A DNA stretch of 64,000 bases from Propionibacterium cyclohexanicum (GCF_900111365.1 NZ_FOGZ01000001.1:1-64000), one strand, 5' to 3'. Positions 52,424 to 63,664 are shown, counted from the stretch's first letter. A program made the numbers and translations. Notes: generated from the sequence alone by a model not told the origin.

Positions 52424-54259
52424 TCAGTGATTCAAGCCAAACTCCCCGCCGAAGTCGCCCTCCTCCAGACGGGCCTTCACAGCCGACAGGAAGCGGCTGG
52501 CATCGGCACCGTCGACGATCCGGTGATCGTAGGTCATCGAGAGGTACATCATGGGCCGGATGGCGATGGTGTCCTCACCGTGGGCATCGGTGACGACCAC
52601 CGGACGCTTCACCATCGCCCCCGTGCCGAGGATCGCGACATTGGGCTGGTTGATGATGGGCGTGTCGAACAGGGTTCCCGTGGAGCCGTAGTTCGTGATC
52701 GTGAATGTGGCGCCGGTGAGTTCGTCCGGCCCGATCTTGGAGTCGCGGCTGCGGGCAGCCAGATCGGCGATCCGTTTCGCGATGCCCCCCACGTTGAGAT
52801 CACCGGCCCCCTTGATGACCGGGACCATGAGACCACGCGGGGTGTCCACCGCGATACCGATGTCCTCGGAATCGTGATAGGTGACGGTTCCCGCCTCGAC
52901 ATCGATGCTCGAGTTGACCTTCGGGAACTGGCGCAGTGCCTCGGTGGCTGCCTTGGTGATGAATGCCAGATATGTCAGGCCGGCGCCCTCGGTCTTGCGG
53001 AAGCTGTCCTTCGCGCCAGCTCGCACCCGGGCCACGGCGGACAGGTCTACCTCCACCGTGGCGGTGAGCTGGGCCGAGACGCGCAGCGATTCGGTCATCC
53101 GCGCCGCGACGATCGCCCGCAGCTTCGACAGCTTCTCGGTGGTGCCGCGCTTGTCGGCGTCCGCGGAAGGTGCGACCGGCGTGGCGGACTTCGCCGCGGC
53201 TGCCCTGGCGGCCGCCTCCTGGGCTGCCTTCGCAGCGGCAGCGGCGTCCAGCACATCCTGCTTGCGGATCCGGCCACCCACCCCGGTGCCCTTCACCTCC
53301 GAGAGGTTCACGCCCTCGGTTCTGGCGAGCTTGCGCACCAGCGGGGTGACGTAGCCGTCGAAATCGGGGACCGTGGCCCGCGGTGCCGGTGAGGCAGGGG
53401 CAGGCTGCGCGGGCCGTTCGGCTGCGGGCTGTGCCGCCGGGGCAGGTTGCGCCTTCTCGGCAGGAGGGGGCGTCGGCGCGGACTGGGCAGGTGCGCCAGG
53501 AGCTGGAGCAGGGCTGGCCTGGGGTGCGCTCGGTGCCGGTTCGGCGGGTGCCGGGGCGGGCTGCTGCGCACTCGCGGCCTCGCCGATGACGGCAAGCACC
53601 TGCCCCACCTGCGCCGTGTCGTCTTCCTTCACCCTGATCTCCAGCAGGTGGCCAGCCGCGGGGGCGGGGATCTCGGTGTCGACCTTGTCGGTGCTCACCT
53701 CGAGCAGGGGCTCGTCGGCTTCGACGGCGTCGCCGACCTCCTTGAGCCAGCGCGAGACGGTTGCCTCGTTGACACTCTCACCCAGTGTGGGCAGCGTCAC
53801 CTCGGTGAGCTCTGCCTCGGCGCCCGAGGGCTGCGCGCTCGCAGTCTCGGAGGGCTTCTTCTCGGCGGGCTCCTCGGCTTCGGCGGAGGGAACCACGGTC
53901 GGGGCCGACTCCTGTGGCTTGGCGGGCTCCTCGGGCTGAACGTGCTCACCGGTGGGGGTCGGCGTCGGCTCCTGGACAGTGGGCGTCGCAGTACTGTGCG
54001 AGGCCGGCGCGCCATCCTGGGAGGCCTCACCGATGATGCCGAGGACCTGTCCCACCTGAGCCGTCTCGTCCTCGTTGACGCGGATCTCGGTGAGCGTCCC
54101 GGCGACGGGCGCCGGGATCTCGGTGTCCACCTTGTCGGTGCTCACCTCCAGCAAGGGCTCATCGGCGTCGACGTGGTCGCCGACCTCCTTGAGCCATCGG
54201 GAGACCGTGGCCTCGTTGACGCTTTCGCCCAGTGTGGGGAGTGTGACTTCGGTCGACAT
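52424..54259 (-). CDS. sucB: Dihydrolipoamide acyltransferase (E2) with two lipoyl domains
   Basis: A 611-residue E2 of a 2-oxo acid dehydrogenase complex, passing the acyl group from the E1-bound lipoyl arm to CoA. Lipoyl domains lie at 1-78 and about 125-205, each with the modified Lys in EVSTDKVDTE. Ala/Pro-rich linkers follow, then an E1/E3-binding domain (PLVRKLARTEGVNLSEVKGTG, about 315-345), then the catalytic domain with SMTYDHRIVDGADASRF (HRxxDG). Actinobacterial DlaT can serve both the pyruvate and 2-oxoglutarate complexes. The gcvT gene starts 265 bp away, divergent. Confidence 0.9.
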   Translation of the reverse strand: MSTEVTLPTLGESVNEATVSRWLKEVGDHVDADEPLLEVSTDKVDTEIPAPVAGTLTEIRVNEDETAQVGQVLGIIGEASQDGAPASHSTATPTVQEPTPTPTGEHVQPEEPAKPQESAPTVVPSAEAEEPAEKKPSETASAQPSGAEAELTEVTLPTLGESVNEATVSRWLKEVGDAVEADEPLLEVSTDKVDTEIPAPAAGHLLEIRVKEDDTAQVGQVLAVIGEAASAQQPAPAPAEPAPSAPQASPAPAPGAPAQSAPTPPPAEKAQPAPAAQPAAERPAQPAPASPAPRATVPDFDGYVTPLVRKLARTEGVNLSEVKGTGVGGRIRKQDVLDAAAAAKAAQEAAARAAAAKSATPVAPSADADKRGTTEKLSKLRAIVAARMTESLRVSAQLTATVEVDLSAVARVRAGAKDSFRKTEGAGLTYLAFITKAATEALRQFPKVNSSIDVEAGTVTYHDSEDIGIAVDTPRGLMVPVIKGAGDLNVGGIAKRIADLAARSRDSKIGPDELTGATFTITNYGSTGTLFDTPIINQPNVAILGTGAMVKRPVVVTDAHGEDTIAIRPMMYLSMTYDHRIVDGADASRFLSAVKARLEEGDFGGEFGLNH

Positions 54260-54453
54260 GGTTGTACGGGACTCCTTCACCACAGGTCTTTGTGCACGGC
54301 CGGTTCATTCCGGCGGACGCTGCCAGCCTAACGCCCAACGGCGCCTGTGCGAGTGGGACGCGGCGATCCACCCCGCCGCCGGGTCACAGCCGGCAGCGAA
54401 CACGGCGGGGCGCCCAGCGATGGATCGGGGCGTCGATCGGCCTGGCGGCTCGC

Positions 54454-54459
54454 TAGCGT
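54454..54459 (+). promoter_or_regulatory. -10-like hexamer upstream of gcvT
   Basis: TAGCGT is placed so that transcription would start near 54466, at the left edge of the 18-bp repeats. The leader would be about 60 nt and consist almost entirely of the repeats. Confidence 0.35.
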
Positions 54460-54463
54460 GGTG

Positions 54464-54517
54464 CCCCGAACCAGCGGAAGGCCCAGAACCAGTGGAAGGC
54501 CCAGAACCAGTGGAAGG
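54464..54517 (+). repeat. Three tandem 18-bp repeats forming the gcvT leader
   Basis: Units 54464-54481, 54482-54499 and 54500-54517 resemble CCCAGAACCAGTGGAAGG; the first differs at two positions. Each ends with GGAAGG. The last GGAAGG is 7 bp before the gcvT ATG, at ideal Shine-Dalgarno spacing. Confidence 0.9.
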
Positions 54518-54524
54518 CATTGCG

Positions 54525-55661
54525 ATGACCACACCTGACCGGACGACGGCCACCCGCTCGCCCCAGCAATCGCCCCTGCACGCCTGCCATGAGCGACAGG
54601 GCGCCCGGTTCGTGACCTTCGGCGGCTGGCAGATGCCTGTGGAGTACGCCGGGGGCGGGGTGCTGAGCGAGCACGCCGCAGTGCGCACGGCTGCGGGCGT
54701 CTTCGATGTCTCGCACCTGGGCACGGTACGGGTGAGCGGCCCGGGCGCCATGAGCTGGCTCAATACGGTGCTCGCCAACGATCTGGGGCGCCTGAGGCCC
54801 GGCTCAGCGCAGTACCAGCTGCTGTGCACCGAGCGTGGCGGCGTGGTGGACGATCTCATTGCCTATCTGCTGGCCGATGACGAACTGCTGCTCGTGCCCA
54901 ATGCCGCCAACTGCGCACAGGTCGCACAGATCCTGCGGGATCTGGCTCCTCGGGGCATCGAGGTGGCCGACGAGCACGGACGTCACGCGATCATCGCCGT
55001 GCAGGGACCGTCCAGTCCTGCGCTGCTGGAGAGCCTGGGTCTGCCGACGCAGATGGAGTACATGTCCTTCGCCACGGCGGCGCTGGCTGGCGTCCCGCTC
55101 AGCGTGTGCCGCAGCGGGTACACCGGGGAGCGCGGTTACGAGCTGATCGTCGATGCCGGGCGAGCCGAGGGCATCTGGCTGGCCGTGCTGTCGGCCGGTG
55201 CGCCCCTGGGTGCGCGGCCCTGCGGACTGGGCGCCCGCGACACGCTGCGCACCGAAATGGGCTACGCCCTGCACGGCCACGAGCTGTCCTTGGAGATCGA
55301 CCCCGTGAGCGCCGGACTGAGCTGGGCAATCGGCTGGGACAAGCCGAGATTCCGCGGCCGTGAGGCACTGGTGGAGATCCGCAGCGCGGGCCCGGCGCGC
55401 CGCCTCAGGGCCCTGCGGGCCAGCGGGCGCGCCATTCCTCGGGGCGGCATGCACTGTTTCGCGGCGGACCAGGGCCCCGGTTCGCCCTCGCTGGGCACCG
55501 TCACCTCGGGCACCTACAGCCCGAGCCTGCGCGTCGGAATCGGCCTGGCCTATCTTGACGCGCACGTGCAGCCCGGCCAGCATGTCGGCATCCAGGTGCG
55601 TTCCCGGCTCGAGGACTTCGAGGTCGTGAAGCCTCCGCTGTGGCCCAGCCGAGTGCACTAG
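54525..55661 (+). CDS. gcvT: Glycine cleavage system T protein (aminomethyltransferase) or relative
   Basis: A 378-residue protein with the GcvT fold. Visible blocks are PLHACHERQGARFVTFGGWQMPVEY, GVFDVSHLGTVRVSGPGA (the THF-site Asp), GGVVDDLIAYL, CRSGYTGERGYELIVDAG and GLGARDTLRTEMGYALHG (Arg and Glu). It releases ammonia and transfers the methylene group from aminomethyl-GcvH to tetrahydrofolate. GcvP and GcvH are not nearby. Normal length; ATG at 54525 is the only start with a ribosome site. Confidence 0.88.
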   Translation: MTTPDRTTATRSPQQSPLHACHERQGARFVTFGGWQMPVEYAGGGVLSEHAAVRTAAGVFDVSHLGTVRVSGPGAMSWLNTVLANDLGRLRPGSAQYQLLCTERGGVVDDLIAYLLADDELLLVPNAANCAQVAQILRDLAPRGIEVADEHGRHAIIAVQGPSSPALLESLGLPTQMEYMSFATAALAGVPLSVCRSGYTGERGYELIVDAGRAEGIWLAVLSAGAPLGARPCGLGARDTLRTEMGYALHGHELSLEIDPVSAGLSWAIGWDKPRFRGREALVEIRSAGPARRLRALRASGRAIPRGGMHCFAADQGPGSPSLGTVTSGTYSPSLRVGIGLAYLDAHVQPGQHVGIQVRSRLEDFEVVKPPLWPSRVH

Positions 55662-55707
55662 TGCGGGGGACGGACCGGGCGTCGAGCCCCGCGTCCGGGT
55701 GGCGTGG

Positions 55708-55923
55708 CTACTCGTCCAGCGACATCGGCCCGTAGACCAGCGTTCCGTCGTCGAACAGACTCACCGAGGCGACCCCGGCCTGCGACAGGTCGAGGTAGTA
55801 CTCGCCCAGCCAGGCCTCTGCCTCCGCGCGGCTGGCGAAACTCTCGTGCAAGCCCAGCTCACTCAGCTGCTGCTCATCGATGGTGACCCCCGGAGCAGGC
55901 TGGGCGCTCCATGTGAAGGCCAT
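55708..55923 (-). CDS. Small conserved hypothetical protein
   Basis: A 71-residue acidic protein (MAFTWSAQPAPGV, then RAEAEAWLGEYYLDLSQAGV and SVSLFDDGTLVYGPMSLDE). Similar small proteins with an AEAWLGE core are common in actinobacteria, without known function. The start codon ATG at 55923 overlaps the DUF3043 stop by one base, so it is the second gene of that unit. Confidence 0.6.
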   Translation of the reverse strand: MAFTWSAQPAPGVTIDEQQLSELGLHESFASRAEAEAWLGEYYLDLSQAGVASVSLFDDGTLVYGPMSLDE

Positions 55924-56504
55924 CAGTACTGCGCCCCTCTGGCGATGGCCGGGGCCGGGTTGCGGAAGCGGCGCAGAGTGATCATCCGCGAGGCCATATA
56001 GGCGAGCAGGCCTCGCTTGCGCACGGCGAAGTCAGGAATGCGCTGGGTGGCCTCCTTCTTGAAGCTGCGCCACCGCAGTGCGACATCGATACCGCAGACC
56101 AAGAAGAACACCCAGATGGCGATGGAACCGAAGTAGGTGAGGATCGGGGCATAGCGCGCCGCCAGCGAGACGACGAGCAGGATGGCGATCGCCGGCCACG
56201 TGAACTCGCAGACCGACCAGTGGGCGTCGACATGGTTGCGCAGCAATGCCCGCTCGGCCCTCGACTCGGTGGCCTCGAAAGCCAGACTGCGCTTCTTCAG
56301 ACGGGCCTCGCGCTCGCGGCTGCGGATCTCCTTCTGCGTGAGCACCGGATGCAGGCGTTCCATGCGTGCCTGTTCGGCCTGCCTGCGGGTGGGAGTCGGT
56401 GCACCCTTCTTGGCCGAGGGGGCCGGCGAACCGGACGGCGCGGACGCGGCGGCTGGGGCCGGGCCCTGGTCGTCCAGCGGCTTGCGTGCACGCAACTGAT
56501 CCAC
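55923..56504 (-). CDS. DUF3043 membrane protein
   Basis: A 193-residue protein. A Pro/Ala-rich N-terminus contains the family motif KKGAPTPTRRQAEQARMERL (residues 32-51), followed by two membrane helices (about 105-150) and a basic C-terminus (VRKRGLLAYMASRM). DUF3043 is of unknown function and actinobacteria-specific. GTG at 56504 has AAGGAG 7 bp upstream. A TAGAAT box lies 50-60 bp upstream. Divergent from pspA across 254 bp. Confidence 0.82.
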   Translation of the reverse strand: MDQLRARKPLDDQGPAPAAASAPSGSPAPSAKKGAPTPTRRQAEQARMERLHPVLTQKEIRSREREARLKKRSLAFEATESRAERALLRNHVDAHWSVCEFTWPAIAILLVVSLAARYAPILTYFGSIAIWVFFLVCGIDVALRWRSFKKEATQRIPDFAVRKRGLLAYMASRMITLRRFRNPAPAIARGAQY

Positions 56505-56758
56505 GGGGTGCTCCTTCTCGGCGGTCTGCCATTGACTGGTCTGGAGTCAGATCGGATCCAATTCTAGGCGCCGTGCGCCGGAGATCCCCCGGGTGTGGGC
56601 GCAGTGAGGGACACCCTCGTCGTCCCCCCAATCCCGACCAGCCGGCTCGCCGGATTCGTTTCGGCGCACCCCCGCTTGGCAATAGGCTTGATCCAACCGA
56701 CTTGTGATGGCCCATCCATCGCAGGCGACGCACGTCATTCGGAAGGACCGACGCAGCT

Positions 56759-57568
56759 ATGGCAGGCATATTCGAGCGGTTGTCCCTCATCTTCAAGTCC
56801 AAGGCGAACAAGACCCTGGACAAGTACGAGGACCCCCGGGAAACGTTGGACTACTCCTACCAAAAGCAGGTCGAGCTGCTCCAGAAGGTACGTCGTGGCG
56901 TCGCGGACGTGGCCACGAGCCGCAAGCGTGTCGAACTGCAGGCCAACCAGCTGACCCAGGAGATGGACAAGCTCACGGTCGCCGCCCAGCGTTCGCTGGG
57001 GGCCGGACGCGAGGACCTCGCCCGCGAGGCGTTGACCCGCAAGTCCGGTCTGCAGGGCCAGCTCGACGATCTCAAGACCCAGCACGACGCGCTGGCCGAG
57101 GAGGAGGAGAAGCTGGTGCGCGCCAGCACCCGCCTGCAGGCCAAGGTCGAGGCATTCCGCACCAAGAAGGAGACCATCAAGGCCCAGTACTCGGCGGCCG
57201 AGGCGCAGACCCGCGTCAACGATGCCTTCTCCGGCCTCTCGGAGGAGATGGGCGACGTGGGCCGCGCCATTGAGCGCGCCGAGGACAAGACCCAGCAGAT
57301 GCAGGCCAGGGCCGGTGCGGTCGACGAGTTGCTCGCCTCGGGCGCTCTCGAGGACCCCTCGGGCAGCTACAAGGACGACATCACGCGTGAGCTCGACCAG
57401 ATGGCCTCGGCCTCGGGCGTGGAGAATGAGCTTGCCGCCATGAAGAACCAGCTCGGGATCGCTGGGGGCCCGGCCGGCTCGGCCCCGCCGGCCGTCGGCA
57501 CCGCGGCCACCCAGCCGCTTCCCCAACTCGACGAAGGCGACTCCGCACCGAAGCAGGGAGGTCAGTGA
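56759..57568 (+). CDS. pspA: PspA/IM30 family phage-shock protein
   Basis: A 269-residue protein that is almost all coiled coil: MAGIFERLSLIFKSKANKTLDKYEDPRETLDYSYQKQ at the N-terminus is the membrane-binding helix, and helices continue to about residue 215. A low-complexity Pro/Gln tail follows. PspA oligomers coat and protect a stressed cytoplasmic membrane. GGAAGGA lies 12 bp before the ATG, and a TAGGCT box at 56683-56688 could be its promoter. Confidence 0.88.
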   Translation: MAGIFERLSLIFKSKANKTLDKYEDPRETLDYSYQKQVELLQKVRRGVADVATSRKRVELQANQLTQEMDKLTVAAQRSLGAGREDLAREALTRKSGLQGQLDDLKTQHDALAEEEEKLVRASTRLQAKVEAFRTKKETIKAQYSAAEAQTRVNDAFSGLSEEMGDVGRAIERAEDKTQQMQARAGAVDELLASGALEDPSGSYKDDITRELDQMASASGVENELAAMKNQLGIAGGPAGSAPPAVGTAATQPLPQLDEGDSAPKQGGQ

Positions 57569-57570
57569 CC

Positions 57571-57861
57571 ATGATCGTGCGCATTCTGGGGCAGGGGCAG
57601 TGGGAGGTCCCCGACGAGGAGGTGGGCCATCTCAATGCCATCGACGACCAGGTGGCCTCGGCAGTGGCCGGCCGTGATCAGGCAGCGCTGTCCGCCAGCC
57701 TGCGCCAGCTGCACGACGAACTCGAGGCTGTCGGCACGGCGCTCGCCGACGACGAGTTGCGCAGTTCGGACCTCATCATTCCCGGCCCCGATGCCACTCT
57801 CGACGAGGTGGCAGATCTGCTCCAGGACAATGGCGCAGGCGAAGGGCTCATCCCGGGCTGA
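57571..57861 (+). CDS. PspAA domain protein (PspA-associated)
   Basis: A 96-residue protein, MIVRILGQGQWEVPDEEVGH at the N-terminus and DELRSSDLIIPGPDATLDEVADLL near the end. This is the PspAA domain, known to be encoded next to PspA in actinobacteria and archaea. ATG at 57571 has GGGAGG 9 bp upstream, inside the end of pspA; a GTG at 57565 overlapping the pspA stop is possible but too close to that site. Presumed partner or regulator of PspA. Confidence 0.78.
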   Translation: MIVRILGQGQWEVPDEEVGHLNAIDDQVASAVAGRDQAALSASLRQLHDELEAVGTALADDELRSSDLIIPGPDATLDEVADLLQDNGAGEGLIPG

Positions 57862-58020
57862 GACGGGGAGTGGGCCACCAGCTGGCCAGCGGGCTTGCGC
57901 TGGGCACGAGGGCGTGCACACTGGGGAAATGAGCGGTTGCCCTGCTCGCCGGCACCAGGAGGCGACGCCGGGCCGGCGTCGTCACACACAATTCTTGAAC
58001 GCCCTAGAAGGGAAGCAGAC

Positions 58021-58371
58021 ATGACGGAAACTCTCCGGGAGTCGACCACCGGGATCACTCTCACGCCGGCTGCGGTGGCGAAGGCCAGTGCTCTGTTGAG
58101 CGGCGAGGGACGCGATGATCTGGCCTTGCGTCTCGAGGTGCAGCCTGGCGGCTGCTCGGGTCTGCGCTACCGCCTGTGGTTCGATGACTCGCGGGCAGCC
58201 GATGATCTCGTCGACTCCTACGACGGCATCGATCTCGTGGTCGACAGGATGAGCGCGCCCTATCTCGGCGGGGCCACCATCGATTACGCCGACAGCATCG
58301 ACAAGCAGGGCTTTACGATCGACAACCCCAACGCCACCAGCACCTGTGCATGCGGCGACTCCTTCCACTGA
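58021..58371 (+). CDS. erpA: Iron-sulfur cluster carrier, HesB/IscA/ErpA type
   Basis: A 116-residue A-type carrier. The three cluster-binding cysteines are in PGGCSGLRY (about residue 45) and TCACGDSFH at the C-terminus. It hands [2Fe-2S] or [4Fe-4S] clusters to apo-proteins. GAAGGGAAG precedes the ATG. Bases 57862-58020 show no other gene. Confidence 0.9.
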   Translation: MTETLRESTTGITLTPAAVAKASALLSGEGRDDLALRLEVQPGGCSGLRYRLWFDDSRAADDLVDSYDGIDLVVDRMSAPYLGGATIDYADSIDKQGFTIDNPNATSTCACGDSFH

Positions 58372-58389
58372 GCCTCGCCCCGATCGACG

Positions 58390-58426
58390 AACAGCCGCCC
58401 AGCCCGTGTCGGGCTGGGCGGCTGTT
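58390..58426. terminator. Strong intrinsic terminator between erpA and the guaB1-like gene
   Basis: A perfect 16-bp stem pairs AACAGCCGCCCAGCCC with GGGCTGGGCGGCTGTT around a 5-nt GTGTC loop. It is followed by TTGTGTGTG on the plus strand. It lies 18 bp past erpA. Confidence 0.9.
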
Positions 58427-58515
58427 GTGTGTGCGGGGCATGTGTGAGAGGGCACGTGTGCTGAGGACCTGCCAGGTCAGCCGGCTGCCCGGGCGGGCGC
58501 CCGAGGGTGTCCGGC

Positions 58516-60630
<2,115 letters not shown>

Positions 60631-60631
<1 letters not shown>

Positions 60632-61680
60632 TGTCCGAGCTGACCTGGCCGGCACTGCTCACTGCTCTGTTGCAGGGCCACGACCTCGAAGCCACCGAGG
60701 CGGCGTGGGCAATGGAGCAGATCCTGTCGAACAATGCCACCCCGGTGCAGGTGGCTGGTTTCGTGGTGGCGCTGCGGGGCAAGGGCGAGACGGTCGGCGA
60801 GGTCAGCAGCCTGGCGGAGGTCATGCGCGGCAAGGCAACCACCGTGGATCTGCCGCACGATGCGGTGGACGTGGTGGGCACCGGCGGCGATCGTGCGAAC
60901 ACGGTGAACATCTCGACGATGGCGGCGATCGTCGCCGCCGCGAGCGGACGCCCGGTCGTCAAGCACGGGAACCGGGCGGCGAGCTCGATGTGCGGCACCG
61001 CCGACTGCCTGGAGCAGCTGGGAGTCGTCATCGACCTCGCCCCGCAACTCCAGCCCGAGGTCTTCCGCCGGGCCCAGATCTCATTCTTGTTCGCACCTCT
61101 GTATCACGCATCGCTGCGTTTCGCGGCGCCGGCCCGCAAGGAGCTGGGCATTCAGACGGTCTTCAACTTCCTCGGCCCGCTGACGAATCCGGCGCGGCCC
61201 ATTGCGCAGGCGATCGGGGTGGCAGATCTGCGGATGGCCGGTCTCATCGCCGGCGTACTGGCCGGTCGTGGCAACCGGGGCATGGTCTTCCACGGCGACG
61301 ACGGGCTCGACGAGCTCACCACCACCAGCCCCTCGGAGATCTGGTTGATCTCGCAGGGCGAGGTGCACCGCACCAGCCTCGACCCGGAGCTGCTGGGCCT
61401 TCACCCGGCCGAGCCGGCCGAACTGGTGGGTGGTGATCCCCAGCACAATGCCGGCGTCGTGCGGGCCCTCTTCGCAGGCGAGCAGGGCCCGATCCACGAC
61501 ATCGTGGCGCTCAACGCCGCCGCAGCAATGCTCGCTTTCGACGGCCCGCAGCCCAGCGTGCCCATCGAGGAACAGTTGGCGCCCCGGCTGGTCGAGGCTC
61601 GCGCCACGATCGCCGAGGGACGGGCCAGCAGCTTCCTGGATCGCTGGATCGACGTGACGCGCGAGCTCGCGCAAGCCTGA
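60631..61680 (+). CDS. trpD: Anthranilate phosphoribosyltransferase
   Basis: A 349-residue enzyme of tryptophan synthesis that joins anthranilate to PRPP. The PRPP loop GTGGDRANTVNISTMAAIVAA is near residue 87, KHGNRAASSMCGTADCLEQLG near 112, and FNFLGPLTNPA near 175. Normal length. No other trp gene is in the window; trpD stands apart, coupled to the pseudo-receiver gene. Confidence 0.93.
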
Positions 61681-61750
61681 TCCGACACGTCGGCTGGCGC
61701 GCCCGGCATGCGCCTGCGGTCTGCTGGCCGGCTCCCGGCGCCGCCTCCGG

Positions 61751-62431
61751 TCAGCCGAATACGGTCCACAGTTGAGCCAGCCAGGGGCCCGACCACAACG
61801 CCGGACCATAAGCGAAGGGCGCGCCGCGCCCGCGCAGGGCCGTCCAGATCAGCCCCCACAGCGCGCCGACCACCGAGGCGCCGAGCAGCGACGCGAACCA
61901 GAACTCGGCCGACACGGCACCTGACAGTGCGCCCAGCCCGAGGGCGAGGCGGACGTCCCCGAAGCCGAGGCCGGCTCCCAGGCGCCACACCAGCCAGAAC
62001 AGCGCGCCGGTGGCCGCCCCACCGAGAGCGGCGCCGGCCAGCGCGCCCGGATCGCGCGCCCACCAGGCAGCGAGTCCGATGGCCACGCCCACTTGCCCAA
62101 GACACCACCAGGTGAGGCGCCGGGGGAGCCAGGTTGTCCGGGCGTCGACCGCCACGAGCACGAGCACCGCCGAACCCCACGAGATCCACAAGGGCCGATG
62201 CGCCGGGACACCCACCACACCCGCCAGCTGGCACAACGCAGCGAGCAGCACGCACGATGCGGTGAAGGGCCATGTGGCCAGCTTCGAATAGGGCGGCTTC
62301 GAGTCGGCTCCCGGGCTTGCCGGGTCGGGCTCGGGTTGGCGGGGCAGCAGTCCCCGGGCATGCCATACCACCAGCAGCGCCGCCACTGCGCAGTCCATGG
62401 CCCACAGCAGGCCACTCGTCGGGCCAGTCAT
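61751..62431 (-). CDS. Type IV prepilin peptidase (A24)
   Basis: A 226-residue membrane protein with about six helices. The two active-site aspartates are in VAVDARTTWLPRRLT (about residue 90) and GFGDVRLALGLGAL (GxGD, about 145). It cleaves leader peptides of prepilins and pseudopilins. No N-terminal methylase domain (DiS_P_DiS) and no pilus genes are nearby. ATG at 62431 is preferred; TAGTCT ends 8 nt upstream. Confidence 0.82.
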   Translation of the reverse strand: MTGPTSGLLWAMDCAVAALLVVWHARGLLPRQPEPDPASPGADSKPPYSKLATWPFTASCVLLAALCQLAGVVGVPAHRPLWISWGSAVLVLVAVDARTTWLPRRLTWWCLGQVGVAIGLAAWWARDPGALAGAALGGAATGALFWLVWRLGAGLGFGDVRLALGLGALSGAVSAEFWFASLLGASVVGALWGLIWTALRGRGAPFAYGPALWSGPWLAQLWTVFG

Positions 62432-62464
62432 GGCCACGAGACTAGGCCGGGCTCGAGGCAGAAA

Positions 62465-63664
62465 TCAGCTCTGTGGACGAACCGGCCCCAAAGCACCCGT
62501 GGTGCCGGTGCGGGCCAGCACCGCAGCGAGATTCGGCGGGCGATAGTCCGGACCTTTGAGCACCTTCCCGTCCGCCCGGTAGATCGGCCTGCCGTCGGCC
62601 CCAAGCTTCGACATATTGGAGCGCTGCACCTCACACAGCACCGCCGGAAGGTCGATGCCGGTCTCCAAGGCCATGCCGTAGATCACGTAGACCAGATCGG
62701 CGAGCGCGTCGGCGGCGCCCACGAGATCGCGGTTGCGATCGTCGGCCTGCTTCGCGCTGCGTGCCGCGTCGTCGACGATGCGCCGCGCCTCAGGGCCGTA
62801 GACCGCCCCGAACAGCTCGCCGAACTCCTCGGCGATCAAGTCCATCCGCAGGCCGACGCGGTCCCGGTCCAGGCTCGGGGCGTCCTCGGCAACCGGGAGG
62901 CCGTAGACCCGGTGGAAGCGTCGCACCAGGCCCTCCGGCCTGTCACCTTCCCGGCTCGAGTCGTCGTCGCTGGGCGTGGCTGGGACCTCGAAGGCGTTGT
63001 CCATGGGACGGGCCACCGGCCCGTGCCCCTTGCTCGTGGGACAGGCCACCGGCCCGTGCCCCTTGCTCGTGGGACAGGCCACCGGCCCGTCCCAGGGACG
63101 CTCGGGTTCACGAGGCTCGCCGGGCAGCAGATCGGCCAGCCACATATCGCGGCGCACGCCCCGGTGCGCGGTGGCCGCTCGCAGTCTGGCCTGCTTGTGG
63201 AAGCCCAGTCGCCAGGCGACCCGCCAGCTCGCCCAGTTCGGGAGCTCGCCGTCGAACTCGCAACGCCACTCCAGCCGCTGGGCGCAGATCGGACCGCGCG
63301 GGTCGAATGCCTGCTCGATGACGGCGGCTGCCGCCCGCGTCATGACTCCTTGTCCGCGGGCCTGCCGTGCCGTCCAGAAGCCGATGTCCCAGCTGTTGGC
63401 CGGCTTGCTCGACAGCGAGATCATCGCTATCGGCTCGGCCTGCTCGCTGCGGCGTACTGCCCAGGTGAGCTGGGTGCCGGTCTGCCACCCGTTCGGTGCC
63501 AGGAAGGAGCAGAAGGCCTGCGCGTCCTCGCGGGTGTAGGGCGAGGGGACGGTCGTCCAGCGCGCGATCTGCGGGTCCTGGCAGGCAGAGGTGACGGCGT
63601 CGACATCCTCGGGGACAGGTGGGGACAGGAACAGGCCAGGGGCATCGATGGTGAAAGCGTGCAC
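62465..63664 (-). CDS. GNAT acetyltransferase fused to a PRA-PH (MazG-like) pyrophosphohydrolase
   Basis: A 399-residue protein with two domains. Residues about 5-200 are a GNAT of RimJ/RimL type (DIGFWTARQARGQGVMTRAAAAVIEQAF with the acetyl-CoA loop ARGQGVM). Residues about 255-395 are an all-alpha pyrophosphohydrolase (MDLIAEEFGELFGAVYG and DALADLVYVIYGMA, the ExxE/DxxD metal motifs; then SNMSKLGADGRPIYRADGK). They are joined by an 11-residue tandem repeat. GTG at 63664 is chosen because TAGGCT lies 8 nt upstream. Usually these are separate genes. Confidence 0.75.
   Translation of the reverse strand: MHAFTIDAPGLFLSPPVPEDVDAVTSACQDPQIARWTTVPSPYTREDAQAFCSFLAPNGWQTGTQLTWAVRRSEQAEPIAMISLSSKPANSWDIGFWTARQARGQGVMTRAAAAVIEQAFDPRGPICAQRLEWRCEFDGELPNWASWRVAWRLGFHKQARLRAATAHRGVRRDMWLADLLPGEPREPERPWDGPVACPTSKGHGPVACPTSKGHGPVARPMDNAFEVPATPSDDDSSREGDRPEGLVRRFHRVYGLPVAEDAPSLDRDRVGLRMDLIAEEFGELFGAVYGPEARRIVDDAARSAKQADDRNRDLVGAADALADLVYVIYGMALETGIDLPAVLCEVQRSNMSKLGADGRPIYRADGKVLKGPDYRPPNLAAVLARTGTTGALGPVRPQS
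63005..63093. repeat. 33-bp tandem repeat (2.7 copies) in the GNAT/PRA-PH linker
   Basis: Copies start at 63005, 63038 and 63071 (last partial). Each contains GGCCACCGGCCCG, and the outer copies show arms GGGACGGGCC and GGCCCGTCCC separated by ACC, a hairpin-forming palindrome when both ends are combined. It encodes GPVACPTSKGH repeatedly and does not disturb the frame. Confidence 0.9.
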
